In this document: positions 45,165-54,914 of the stretch, piece by piece
Layout of the letters: each line of letters starts with the position of its first letter
Numbering within the stretch: the first letter of the stretch is position 1
Assembly (NCBI RefSeq): GCF_014982975.1
Contig: NZ_JADCKL010000011.1
Location: 33,405 to 97,404, forward strand
Origin: Claveliimonas monacensis
GTDB lineage: Bacteria; Bacillota; Clostridia; Lachnospirales; Lachnospiraceae
DNA length: 64,000 nucleotides
Reading direction: 5' to 3'
Program-made: the position numbers and the translations under genes
Notes under the pieces: generated by a model
Database searches by the model: none
Seen by the model: only the letters and a program-made list of their open reading frames with translations
What the model was told of the DNA's origin: nothing

Positions 45165-46274
45165 ATGAAAATTAGTTGTAAGAAAGCAGACCTTGCAAAG
45201 GGAGTACAGATTGTTTCAAAAGCGGTACCTGCAAAATCAAGCATTAAGATCCAGGAGTGTATTTTGATTGAAGCTAAAGGTGGTACAATTCATCTGACTG
45301 GAAATGACCTGGAACTAGGAATTAGAACGGAGATTAGTGGAACTGTTGTGCAGGAAGGTGCAATTGCAGTCGAAGCAAAATTTTTTTCGGAGCTTGTGCG
45401 TAAATTGCCTGAGGGTGAAGTCGTAATCGATACAGAAGATGATGTACAGGCAACGGTTAAGTGTAAGAAAGTCAAATTTGATATTGCCGTAAAGTCTGGT
45501 GATGAGTATAGCCGTATTCCGGCAATTGAAAAGAAAGAGAGTATCATTCTTTCAGAATTTGATTTGAAGGAAGCAGTCCGGCAGACTATTTTTTCTATCT
45601 CGGATAGCGAGAGTAATAAAATGATGACGGGAGAGCTTTTTGAAATTTCAAAAAACAAGTTAAGGGTCGCTTCTTTGGATGGTCACAGAATTTCAATCAG
45701 GAATCTTACCCTGGATGAAGAATATGAGGAAAGAAAAGTAATTGTTCCGGGAAAAACACTGACAGAGATTGCTAAAATTATTGGGAATGATCCGGATATA
45801 GATATCGAGATTTATTTCACCAAAGATCACATTTTGTTTGATCTGGATGAAACAGTAGCGGTATCCCGGTTGATCGATGGAGACTATTTCGATATTAATC
45901 GGATGATTTCTGGGGACTATGAAATCAAACTTGAGGTTAATAAAAAAGAACTTCAGGAGTGTATTGACCGTGCTACGCTCTTACTGAAGGATAAGACAAA
46001 TCATCCGATCCTGATGGATATCGGAGAAAAAGATGTTGAGTTTAAGGTGAAAACTGGTGTTGGCTCGATGAACGAACGTCTGGAAATTACGAAAGAAGGG
46101 AAAGAAATGGTGATCGGATTTAATCCCCGTTATCTATTAGATATGTTGCGGGTGATTGATGAAGAGAAGATTTCACTTTATCTGACAAATCCGAAGGCAC
46201 CATGCGTGGTTAAGGATGAGAAAAAATCCTATCTTTATTTAGTTTTGCCGGTCAATATTTCAAAAGCAGCATAG
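45165..46274 (+). CDS. dnaN: DNA polymerase III beta clamp (element-borne)
   Basis: 369 residues, full-length DnaN: starts KISCKKADLAKGVQIVSKAV, has LTGNDLELGIRTEISGTVVQ, EAKFFSELVRKLPEGEV, the domain II/III features VASLDGHRISIR and VPGKTLTEIAKIIG, and ends LYLVLPVNI. It is well diverged from chromosomal DnaN (for example CVVKDEKKSYLYLVLPV instead of the usual MPMR ending). Strong ribosome site AAAGGAG. It lies between PcfJ-like genes, not near dnaA, so it is probably a second clamp for the element's own replication. Confidence 0.92.
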   Translation: MKISCKKADLAKGVQIVSKAVPAKSSIKIQECILIEAKGGTIHLTGNDLELGIRTEISGTVVQEGAIAVEAKFFSELVRKLPEGEVVIDTEDDVQATVKCKKVKFDIAVKSGDEYSRIPAIEKKESIILSEFDLKEAVRQTIFSISDSESNKMMTGELFEISKNKLRVASLDGHRISIRNLTLDEEYEERKVIVPGKTLTEIAKIIGNDPDIDIEIYFTKDHILFDLDETVAVSRLIDGDYFDINRMISGDYEIKLEVNKKELQECIDRATLLLKDKTNHPILMDIGEKDVEFKVKTGVGSMNERLEITKEGKEMVIGFNPRYLLDMLRVIDEEKISLYLTNPKAPCVVKDEKKSYLYLVLPVNISKAA

Positions 46275-46285
46275 TGAATGACGAC

Positions 46286-46324
46286 GAGCGCTAAGATCCT
46301 TGCGGTGGATTTTAGCGCTCTTTT
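46286..46324 (+). terminator. strong terminator after dnaN
   Basis: GAGCGCTAAGATCC pairs with GGATTTTAGCGCTC (14 bp, one G-U) around a 7-base loop, followed by TTTT. Confidence 0.85.
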
Positions 46325-46462
46325 GGAACGGGACAAGTATATGAGAAAATACATTGTTGTATTAAAGGAAGAATTTATACGTGATAAATGGATACACAGA
46401 ACCGGCAAATATTGCAATTTTTTTAGGAAATGAACTGATGTGGGACTTTAGGAGAGATGAAT

Positions 46463-46555
46463 ATGGGTAAAACTGCGATGAATGCAGACATGTTTAGGAG
46501 GCGATTTGTTGAGAAAAAAAGAATTAGGGAATTTGCCAGCATTAAAGGCTGGTAA
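46463..46555 (+). CDS. 30-codon upstream ORF overlapping the second pcfJ-like gene
   Basis: AGGAG lies 8 bases before ATG 46463; product MGKTAMNADMFRRRFVEK and so on, ending ...FASIKGW. It contains the ribosome site and start of the PcfJ-like gene in a different frame. Basic; may be a leader peptide or the true start region of a short gene. Confidence 0.4.
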   Translation: MGKTAMNADMFRRRFVEKKRIREFASIKGW

Positions 46556-48587
46556 TAGAGATAAAATTTTTTTAAAAATGCATGATTTTGAGTTTTTGGT
46601 AAAACCGGAAAGAAAAATAATCCATGGCGACAAAATTCTCATATTAAACTTCTATACAAGATATAAACTGTTAGAGAATGATTTTTCACCGGTTTATCGT
46701 ATATTCCATACCCCAAATGCATTTGTAACGCAGAATATCATAGATGGCAGCTGGACAGAACAATCTATGGAATTTATGTTTCAGATCAATGCTTTTAGCC
46801 GGAATGCAGCAATTCGTACAGCTTATGAAGAAAAAATGATAAGAGGATTTTTCCGGTGTGGGAGAAGTGAGATCCGTTGGTTTCAGGTCATAAATGAAAG
46901 ACAGAAAGAGATCCGGGAAAACAAACAGAAAAAAAGAAGAAGACGGATGAATGCGAAGACGGACCAGATCTTTAGACGAGCAAAGCCTCCAACTGCTGCA
47001 TTTCTGAATTGGGCAGAAGAAGAGGCAATGTATAGGAGCAGATATGTATTCTATGACTATGAAAAGAAGAAATACTTGAAATGCTTCTGCAGCCATTGCA
47101 AAACAGAATTTGAGATGGAGCAAAAGAAACTCAGACATAATAGAGAGGGGATTTGTTCGATTTGTAAGAGCCCTGTGACTTTTAAGGCAAAAGGGAAAAC
47201 TGGAAGGTTTTTGGACACTGGATACGCCGTGAAAATAGAACGGGGAAACGGGAATATTATTCTTCGGCATTTTATACTAACGAAAAGATATGATGCATCT
47301 GATGTTAAAGAAAATAATTTTGAGTGGAATGAAAGGTATCGATCAGTAGTATCAAAAGGAGATGTAAAGGACTATATATATCGTTATTCCGGTAGCGATG
47401 AGCGAATGGGGTGGTATCAGCGGCCTCTCGATCCTCATTTTTATTATTACTGTTATCACTTAAATTCTACAATAAATGAATATGAGACTCGGAACAGATT
47501 ACCTGGATGTTTGTATTTGAAAAATCTGAAGCAGGTATTGAAAGGAACGGAGATACAGTACTCCGCAATTGAATATTTTGGGAGATATAATATGCATGAG
47601 TGTTTCCCTGTGAGGCGTTATATTTTAAAGTATCTTGCTTTCCCGCAGTTAGAATATTTTGTGAAAGCCAAATTGTATCATTTGGTAGAGAATATTATTG
47701 CAACATCATCGGGGACCTTTGGTAGTGAGTCAAAGGATATGAGAAAGACGCTGGGCATCTCAAAAGAAAAAATCTTAATTATGCAACAGTATAACTGGGG
47801 CCTTAGAGAATTAGATATCCTTCGTGGGCTTGAGGAAGGAAAGGTAAAACTGAATGAAAAAGAAATTTACAATTTTCAGTTTCTGTATGATAGCAGGGTT
47901 TCAAACTTGATTCAATATAATGAATATGCACCGCTAAAGAAAATTGTCAATTATTTGTTAAAACAGCTTGCAAATGATTACGGAGTTCCTGTTTACACAT
48001 TAGGCAGCAATCTGGAAGTGTTATCAGGTGAACAAATCCGACGTTTCTGGCATTATTCGAAAGACTGGGGTGACTACATGGAGTGGTCAAAAGAATTAAA
48101 ACACGAAATAAGGAGCAAGTATGTTTTATTCCCGAAAAATCTGAAATTAGCGCATGACAGGGTCATGGAGGAGCATCGGCTTTACCAAAAAAAGAGAAAG
48201 CATGCGGAAGTGCAACGGGAGAGAAGACGGGTAAACCGGATTCTTAAGGAAGAGCGGAGCCTGTTAGAAGATAAAATCAAAAAAGAGGACTACTTCTTAA
48301 AAGTACCTGACGATTGGAAAGAGATAAAAAGAGAAAGTGATTTACTTGGTCATTGTGTCAGGGATTATATACCTAAGATTGCAAGAGGAGAATGCCAAAT
48401 TTATTTTATTCGAAAAGCGAAAGCCCCTGATGAGCCGTTTTATACAATGGAATGGGGAGCGGGAAAAATTAAGCAATGCAGAGGAAATGGAAATTGCGAT
48501 TATGGAGAAAAAGTCGCCAGTTTTGTTGATTATGTGGAGCAGGAATTAGAGAAGCTAAAAGAAAAGCATCCAGAAAGAGTGGCGTAG
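46509..48587 (+). CDS. PcfJ-like protein, copy 2
   Basis: About 692 residues. It shares with copy 1 a zinc-ribbon (CFCSHCKTEFEMEQKK, then GICSICKSPVTFKAKGKTGR) and the PcfJ C-terminal domain: ESDLLGHCVRDYIPKIARGE, CQIYFIRKAKAPDEPFYTME. The start is uncertain: TTG 46509 has AGGAGG at 7 bases; an in-frame ATG at 46482 has no good ribosome site. Only weakly similar to copy 1 outside these motifs. Confidence 0.8.
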   Translation: MRKKELGNLPALKAGNRDKIFLKMHDFEFLVKPERKIIHGDKILILNFYTRYKLLENDFSPVYRIFHTPNAFVTQNIIDGSWTEQSMEFMFQINAFSRNAAIRTAYEEKMIRGFFRCGRSEIRWFQVINERQKEIRENKQKKRRRRMNAKTDQIFRRAKPPTAAFLNWAEEEAMYRSRYVFYDYEKKKYLKCFCSHCKTEFEMEQKKLRHNREGICSICKSPVTFKAKGKTGRFLDTGYAVKIERGNGNIILRHFILTKRYDASDVKENNFEWNERYRSVVSKGDVKDYIYRYSGSDERMGWYQRPLDPHFYYYCYHLNSTINEYETRNRLPGCLYLKNLKQVLKGTEIQYSAIEYFGRYNMHECFPVRRYILKYLAFPQLEYFVKAKLYHLVENIIATSSGTFGSESKDMRKTLGISKEKILIMQQYNWGLRELDILRGLEEGKVKLNEKEIYNFQFLYDSRVSNLIQYNEYAPLKKIVNYLLKQLANDYGVPVYTLGSNLEVLSGEQIRRFWHYSKDWGDYMEWSKELKHEIRSKYVLFPKNLKLAHDRVMEEHRLYQKKRKHAEVQRERRRVNRILKEERSLLEDKIKKEDYFLKVPDDWKEIKRESDLLGHCVRDYIPKIARGECQIYFIRKAKAPDEPFYTMEWGAGKIKQCRGNGNCDYGEKVASFVDYVEQELEKLKEKHPERVA

Positions 48588-48676
48588 GTGGTAAAATAAA
48601 GTGCAGGTCATAGAAACGGATTTTATAGATGCGTGTATCAATTTTATATAATGAAGAAGTATGAGTTATAAATATA

Positions 48677-48712
48677 TTTACTTGATACAAAAAGAATGAT
48701 ATAATTATATCA
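48677..48712 (+). promoter_or_regulatory. promoter and operator of the toxin-antitoxin pair
   Basis: TTTACT (48677), a 17-base spacer and TATAAT (48700) form a promoter. The perfect 16-base palindrome TGATATAATTATATCA (48697-48712) covers the -10, as expected for autorepression by the antitoxin. Confidence 0.7.
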
Positions 48713-48742
48713 AAATAAAGATATGAAAGGGAGGGCTATTAC

Positions 48743-49009
48743 ATGATTATTAAAGCATCTGCTTCTTTAAGGAATGATTATGTCGCTATTTCTAACCTTG
48801 CGAAAGAGACAAAAGAACCTATCTATATTACAAAAAATGGAGAAGGAGATATTGTGTTAATGGATATTAATGCTTTTGAAAAGAGAGAGCAGGTTTTAAA
48901 ACTTCGGGCCAGAGTTTTGCAGGCGGAAGAAGAGCGGATTAACGGGGCGAACACAATCAGTGTTGCAGAAGCAAGAAAAAGATTAAGGGAGAGGATTGAT
49001 GAAATGTAA
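48743..49009 (+). CDS. Phd/YefM-family antitoxin
   Basis: 88 residues. The N-terminal fold reads IIKASASLRNDYVAISNLAK, PIYITKNGEGDIVLMDINAF, the Phd/YefM pattern, and a charged helical tail follows (EEERINGANTISVAEARKRL). It should bind its operator and neutralise the RelE/ParE toxin encoded next, whose start overlaps its stop. Confidence 0.9.
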   Translation: MIIKASASLRNDYVAISNLAKETKEPIYITKNGEGDIVLMDINAFEKREQVLKLRARVLQAEEERINGANTISVAEARKRLRERIDEM

Positions 49010-49304
49010 GGTGGAGATACTTCCCTCGGCATGGGAAGACCTGAAAGCAATTGAAGATTATTATCTGATTCAGTTCGATGTACAGACTTCAATCAAAGTA
49101 AGTAATCATATTTTAGATGTGATTGAAAGGCTGGAAGAGTTTCCGGATTCAGGTTCCATGACACCAGATGAATGGTTAAACCAACAAGGATATCGTATGG
49201 TCATATGTAAAAAACACATAGTTATATTTAAACAGGTAAATTCAGTGATTTATGTGTACCACATTGCAGACACGCAAACAGAATATACAAAGTTGTTTTA
49301 TTGA
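48999..49304 (+). CDS. RelE/ParE-family toxin
   Basis: 101 residues: VEILPSAWEDLKAIEDYYL, KVSNHILDVIERLEEFPDSG, GYRMVICKKHIVIFKQVNSV, IYVYHIADTQTEYTKLFY; a typical RelE/ParE fold. The ATG at 48999 overlaps the antitoxin stop by 11 bases, with GGAGAGG upstream. Whether it cleaves mRNA (RelE) or acts on gyrase (ParE) cannot be told. Confidence 0.88.
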   Translation: MKCKVEILPSAWEDLKAIEDYYLIQFDVQTSIKVSNHILDVIERLEEFPDSGSMTPDEWLNQQGYRMVICKKHIVIFKQVNSVIYVYHIADTQTEYTKLFY

Positions 49305-49399
49305 TTTATTAAAAACCGCTTTAAATATAAGGGCTTATGTGTGGAGGAAGCGAGATATATAACAGTTATTACAATAATTTTAATATTTATATTTACTAA

Positions 49400-49840
49400 T
49401 ACAGTAATATTGAAAGCGCTGTATAATTAAGGGGAATAAAGAAATAGATTTGTTTTATGTATTCGAGATAGAAGCACTTATTGGGGAGAGTGAAATTTAT
49501 GGAAGATAAATTAAAAGAATTTTTTATATATACTACTTTATAAGAATTATTGCTTCTGTTGTTATTCCAGTCATTTCTTTGGCATCTAAGATTGGTCGGA
49601 GTACGGTTTGCGTATCTTTGCTTGTTTATTACAATTTCAGAAACCTATGTTAATTGTTGCAAGAGTATATGAAAAGTGGACGAAATACAGAGATACATGG
49701 TAACGTAAGTTCATATTATTGGAACAAAAGCAAGATCAAGAAGTACCAGAGCAGGATATGTCAGAAGAAAAATGGTGGCAGTTCTGGAAACAGTTAAAAA
49801 TACAATATTGTTATATGCAAGAATTTTAATATCAGAATTA
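49400..49840 (+). pseudogene. decayed small membrane-protein gene
   Basis: A promoter-like TTGAAA...TGTATAAT is followed by ATG 49500 with a good upstream GGGGAG, but the frame stops after 14 codons (MEDKLKEFFIYTTL). Shifted frames then continue with RIIASVVIPVISLASKIG and LLEQKQDQEVPEQDMSEEKW. Frameshifts and stops make it a remnant. The following 300 bases to 50140 show nothing clear. Confidence 0.5.
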
Positions 49841-50151
49841 TGTCCCTTTGTGATTTGGTTTGCAAAAAAACGAAAACCAGTATACAATTGTTATATATCA
49901 ATAAGCCTTGATAAAATATGCTTTTTGGAGCGCAAACCGAAAAACTGAAGTCTCTGATTTGATTTACGTTCTGCAGGTCACCATTGATGGAGTTTAATAG
50001 ACAAGTGGTAGCCTCTTCATGCGAGAACATTGAAGCAATGGCTTATTTCCGGGAATATTGAAGAGGGGAGAAAGAGCCAGTAAACAGAGAAAAGAATTAG
50101 TCGGATCAGAAGGGTGCTCGGTAAATAATAAATAAAAGGAGGTTTAGATTT

Positions 50152-50367
50152 ATGAAAAAAGCCAGTTTATTGCTGATTGGATTGGCAATATTGTTGTCGG
50201 ATGTAATGTGTGCTGTGGTAGCTTTTAATTATGGAAAAATGCTTTGGGGAATAGAAAATGCGGGATATAGCGCACCTGCAAACATTGCATTTTTGTGGGC
50301 GATTCCATTTTTGGTTGCAATTGCTATATGTATAGGTTTAGCAGTAATTATACAAAAGAAAAGATAG
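50152..50367 (+). CDS. small two-helix membrane protein
   Basis: 71 residues with two hydrophobic segments (LLLIGLAILLSDVMCAVVAF; IAFLWAIPFLVAIAICIGLA) and a basic end. AAAAGGAGG precedes the ATG. Function unknown; it may be the only intact gene left of the decayed unit. Confidence 0.65.
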   Translation: MKKASLLLIGLAILLSDVMCAVVAFNYGKMLWGIENAGYSAPANIAFLWAIPFLVAIAICIGLAVIIQKKR

Positions 50368-50471
50368 TGAAAGGGGCTGCCGATTATGGTGTGTGGTGTG
50401 CTACCCGTCAAGTAGACAGTGATAAAAATGTAAAGTTTTTGGTTACCCAGTTTTGCTGGAGTGCGTGAAAC

Positions 50472-51945
50472 TTTGGACCTGTTGACAAACTAAAGAGAAA
50501 TGGCTTTCTGTATAGTATATTTATTACATCAATTGCAGGAGGTCATTTTTTATGATGGAAAAACAAAGCGGACAAATCCAGATGGTAATCCTTGACATAG
50601 ATTCTATGATTCCGGAGGATCATCTCCTGAGACGGATTAAAAACTGTGTAAATTTTGATTTTATATACGAAAAGGCAGCCCCGTATTATTCCCATGTTGG
50701 CAGAAATCTATTGACCTCGTTGTTCTGATAAAAATGCTGCTGATTGGTTATCTTTATGGGATCAAATCAGAGCGGCGTCTTGAGGAGAAAGTATCTCTTA
50801 ACCTTGCTTACCGCTGGTTTTGTGGAATTGATCTTATGGATAGAGTATCGGATCACTCAACTTTTAGCCAGAATAGAAGAAGACGTTTCAAGTGGCCGGC
50901 ATATTCCGGGAAATTTTTAATGAGATCGTACTGAAGTGTATAGGTCTGGGGATCGTATCGGGAAAAATCGATGTTGCTGATGGCTCATTCCTTCCGTCCA
51001 ATGTATCCTGGGACAGCCGCTATGAGGCAGTTGAGACGGTCCAACACTCCACTGTAAAATATATGGAAGAATTGGAAGCAGAGTTTTCGTCCATTCCTGG
51101 TTATAAAGAATCGGAGAATGTAAAAAAAAGAAAGAATCTTAAAAAAGCCGGACAGATCCAGAGTGTGGTTATATCCATCAGGCTCGTAAAAAGGGGCTGG
51201 GCTATCTGACGGAGATGACGGTGGATACCAGTCATGGCATTATTACCCGGGGGACTGTTATCCTGCTAACCAGAGGGAAAGTGATATTATCCTGGAACAT
51301 TTGAAAAGACAGCCTTGTAAATATCAGGAAATTGGATTCGATGGCGGATATGATATAGGCGCGGTACACAGAGGGCTGGAGTTATTAGGAGTCCAAGGTT
51401 ATACAGCTATCCGTGAATATCAGAACAATGCAATGAAAAAAGGATTCTGTTACGATGACGAAACAGATCGTTTTGTATGTTGACAGGGAGAATATTTAGC
51501 ATTTCAGAAATTAATTTATAAAAGGTTAACGCAGAACTATTATCGTCTATATAGCCGTTCAAAAAAACAATGTAAAAACTGCCCGGATTTTTTAGCTTGT
51601 GCCACAGATTTTGGTACAGTCAGGATCAATGCGAGTGCTTATTATCCCTCTTTTATCGAAAGAGCAAGAAAGTAGGGACCAGTGATTATATGAAGGTCAT
51701 GCGGCTTAGGAAGATATGGGCAGAAGGAACATTCGCAGTTTTAAAACGAGAACATAAATTGAATAAAATCCAAAACAGAGACCTTCAGAAAGCGACAGAA
51801 GAATGCCTCTTATCAGCAAAGGCATTAAATCTAAAAAGACTGGTAAAAGCGGTTTGAATAACCGAATTTACCAGCCGTTTTATGGCATTTCAAAAAAATA
51901 TGCAGAAATAAACACTGAAAAAGTGAGTTTGACAACAGGTCCAAA
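50472..51945 (+). mobile_element. decayed IS1182-like insertion sequence
   Basis: Ends are 20-bp inverted repeats (TTTGGACCTGTTGACAAACT at 50472; its near-complement at 51926-51945, 19 of 20). About 1.47 kb. Confidence 0.75.
50552..51857 (+). pseudogene. IS1182-family transposase pseudogene
   Basis: It starts MMEKQSGQIQMVILDIDSMI, loses frame near 50705 (a missing base before VVLIKMLL), continues with YLYGIKSERRLEEKVSLNLA, YRWFCGIDLMDRVSDHSTFS, then shifts again near 50900 and 51200, has a TGA at 51481 in place of a coding codon, and ends ILKREHKLNKIQNRDLQKAT-like sequence. At least four disruptions make it non-functional. Confidence 0.85.
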
Positions 51946-52016
51946 TTTATCTGTAAATATATAACTTAAAGGTTCTTCTATGATAAACTCTAATTCATGG
52001 GAGGACCTTTTATTAT

Positions 52017-53260
52017 GGAAAAACAAAAGAAATCTGTACATCGAGTACAAATGACAGAGAGTAAACGCAAGATTATCCATCAGTTACTGTAAGAATACGA
52101 TATCCAGATGGTTGGCGACATTCAGGAAGCCCTGAAAGATCTGCTTGGCGGAAATATTAAAGAAATGATAGAAGCTGAAATGAATGATCATCTCGGGTAT
52201 GAAAAATCTGAACGTTCTGAAAATGGTGCTTACCGCAATAGTTATAAACGCAAACGTGTGAACAACAGTTATGGATTCGTGGAGATTGAAGTGACTTAGG
52301 ACCGCATATCAACATTCAATCCTAAAGTGATCAAAGAACGGCAGAAAGACATTTCAGATATTGATCAGAAGATTATTTCTATGTACGCAAAGGGAATGGC
52401 TTCCCGGCAGATTTCTGAAACTATTGAAGATATTTATGGGTTTGAAACCTCTGAGGGCTTTATTTCTGATATAACCAACAAGAGTCTTCCTCAGATTGAA
52501 GAGTGGCAAAACCGACCTCTGGATGAAGTCTATCCTACTATTTTCATCTATGCGATCCACTATTCTGTACGTGATAATGGTGTGATTAAAAAACTGGCAG
52601 CATATGTGATCCTTGGAATCAATGTGGAGGGAAAGAAAGAAGTTCTTACCATTCAGGGGGAGATAATGAAAGTTCTAAATATTGGCTTCCCGTATTAAAT
52701 GAACTGAAAAACCATAGCGTAAAAGATATCCTGCTCCTTTGTGCAGACGGCCTGACAGGGAACGAAGAAGCCATTGTAGCCGCGTTTCCTAAAATGGAAT
52801 ATCAGCGCTGCATTGTACATCAGGTGAGGAATACCTTGAAATGTGTCCCTGATAAAGATCGGAAGGCTTTCGCCGCGGAACTGAAATCCTCTATCAGGCT
52901 CCGGATGAGAAGAAATCTCTGGCTGCCCTTGACCGCGTAACTGAAAAATGGACTCCAAAATATCCGAATTCTATGAAACGCTGGAAAGACAACTGGGATG
53001 CGATCTCCCCAATCTTTAAATTTTCAGCAACTGTCAGGAAAGTCATATACACGACCAACGCTATAGAATCGCTGAATTCTACCTACCGGAAACTAAACCG
53101 TCAGAGGAGCGTTTTCCCCAGCGATACAGCACTGCTGAAGGCACTGTATCTGGCTACATTTTAGGCTACAAAAAAATAGACAATGCCGATTCGGAACTGG
53201 GCTCAGGTCTATGGTGAACTATGTATCATGTATGAAGGTAGGCTGATTGATTGAAATGGA
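52017..53260 (+). pseudogene. IS256-family (mutator) transposase pseudogene
   Basis: Starts MEKQKKSVHRVQMTESKRKI; stops at 52090 (TAA) and 52297 (TAG); IS256 hallmarks follow: EMIEAEMNDHLGYEKSERSE, YRNSYKRKRVNNSYGFVEIE, ISMYAKGMASRQISETIEDI, then frameshifts near 52670 and 52900, LLLCADGLTGNEEAIVAAFP, CIVHQVRNTLK and VIYTTNAIESLNSTYRKLNR. Ends were not resolved. Confidence 0.88.
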
Positions 53261-53466
53261 TACTCTGGCTAAGATATGCGGGAAAGCTGACTGTTATTGA
53301 GATGCCATCGGACAGATGGTATATATAGAACAAGGGTGAAAAGCTCTGCATTTAAGCCTTTCACCCCATTTTATCATAGAAGAATCCTATTTACAGACTT
53401 TTCGTTACAGCCTCCCGCCGCCTACTCGATTTTTTTTCTTGACAATCTCTTTCATAAATTCTCAAA

Positions 53467-54216
53467 TTATTCAGCAGTATAACTGTATGGGTTCATGTCA
53501 ATAGGTGTAATAAATTCAGCATTTCCAATAACTGTGTCCATAACAGGTGTTTCATTAGCTACAGATACGTTATTGAGCTGAGATGCAGTAACGGATACAA
53601 ACGAGCCATTACTTACATAACCAATAGGAGTAGTGTTTCTTATAGAACGTCCTGTTTGATGTGCTGATTTAGCTTTTATACTTGACATAAGAGCAGTCGG
53701 CGTATTGGGAATGCCACCACTTAATATTGCATTTGATACATTATTCCATACTTTTATAGCAAACGAAGTACAGTTGTTTGTTAAAGACCATTTATCATTG
53801 TTACTGATAATATTATTAATTGTATTTATATCACTTTGGGTTACAGACATTGATAAAGATACTCGGTTGCTATATGCACCGGTATTATTAACAAAGTAAG
53901 ATTCAAGATTATACCAAATTCCGGTGTGCTGAGATTTATTCCCCCATGTTCCTATTGTAATTTCGTGTCCAGATCCAACATTCAATCCCCCTACCCGAAT
54001 TGAACTGGAAGAAGTATTTTTAAATGCAATAAAAGAATGGCCAGATGTATTCCAAGAGGAACTTCCGCCGTCATTTGCCGAAAAAATTGTTAAAGTTCCT
54101 ACTGTGGAACTGGCATCGGTTGATTGTGCTTCTGCAGCTAAAGCAGTTGTGTTGACTGTAAAAACCATAATAAAAGCAAAGATTAATGACAGTAACTTTT
54201 TCCATTGTCTCATCAT
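53467..54216 (-). CDS. secreted protein with GHSF...NC motifs, unknown
   Basis: 249 residues. An N-terminal signal peptide (RQWKKLLSLIFAFIMVFTVN then TTALA|AEAQS) is followed by a ~150-residue domain: LTIFSANDGGSSSWNTSGHS, FIAFKN, HEITIGTW, then WSLTNNCTSFAIKVWN. A His in GHSF and a Cys in NNCTSF suggest a permuted papain-like (NlpC/LRAT-like) site; this is a pattern match, not a family identification. GTGGGGG lies 7 bases before the ATG. No partner nearby. Confidence 0.8.
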   Translation of the reverse strand: MMRQWKKLLSLIFAFIMVFTVNTTALAAEAQSTDASSTVGTLTIFSANDGGSSSWNTSGHSFIAFKNTSSSSIRVGGLNVGSGHEITIGTWGNKSQHTGIWYNLESYFVNNTGAYSNRVSLSMSVTQSDINTINNIISNNDKWSLTNNCTSFAIKVWNNVSNAILSGGIPNTPTALMSSIKAKSAHQTGRSIRNTTPIGYVSNGSFVSVTASQLNNVSVANETPVMDTVIGNAEFITPIDMNPYSYTAE

Positions 54217-54287
54217 ACTTTTACCCCCACTTTCTGAAATATAGTAAATTGATGAAATTGTATCATATTGCACATTTATTTTTTAGG

Positions 54288-54720
54288 TTACATAAACCAT
54301 CCCATATCGGCTTTTGGTACTTTGTGGCTCGTAGTCCAACTAGATCTACCTCTTTTCATATGAGTGGCTCCTTCGCCCCAAATACTGTAAACTATACCGC
54401 CTGATATACATTCAAGTTTTGGTCTATTTACTGTCACAGTGTTAGATATTCCAACTTTTTAAGTACCAAGATGAGGTATGCTTAGCAAGTCTTCTTAATA
54501 TCATAATTTACAACAGTATATTCGTTGATGTCTCCTGGGATTAGTTATTGTATTTGTAATAGTAAAAGTTTCAGTGTCATCTTTGGAAAGCAAGGCTTTA
54601 ATTCTATTACACACATCAAGATTTTTATTGACACGTATTTCTTTCTTTAAAATAAGAATTTTGCTGTACTCCTAAATACAAATTTTTGTTGACATTAGAT
54701 TAGATTTATGCCATGGGATT
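54288..54720 (-). pseudogene. decayed secreted-protein remnant
   Basis: On the minus strand, ATGGCATAA at about 54715 follows a strong GGAGGAG site but stops at codon 3. Protein-like stretches remain in shifted frames: RVNKNLDVCNRIKALLSKDD, TITNPGDINEYTVVNYD, and VGISNTVTVNRPKLECISGG, IVYSIWGEGATHMKRGRSSW ending KADMGWFM. Several frame breaks. Confidence 0.5.
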
Positions 54721-54914
54721 CTCCTCCTCTCAATAATTGAGAAACCTGTATGAGTTTATAATGCAATCAGCGGGCTCAAACAGACGGTTTTGCGGAGCAA
54801 AACGGACGCGATGCGGAGCGAGCGGACTTAACCTGTAGATATTGAAATCTGCGGGTACCTTATAATGATTAAGGCCATTGGAAAATGGTACGAATCATTT
54901 AAGGAGGATGCCTT

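Noticed and set aside
49794..50030. 78-codon minus-strand ORF starting MFSHEEATTCLLNSINGD
   Set aside because: No ribosome site, no family recognised, and it lies in a decayed region; could be a remnant but I cannot support it.
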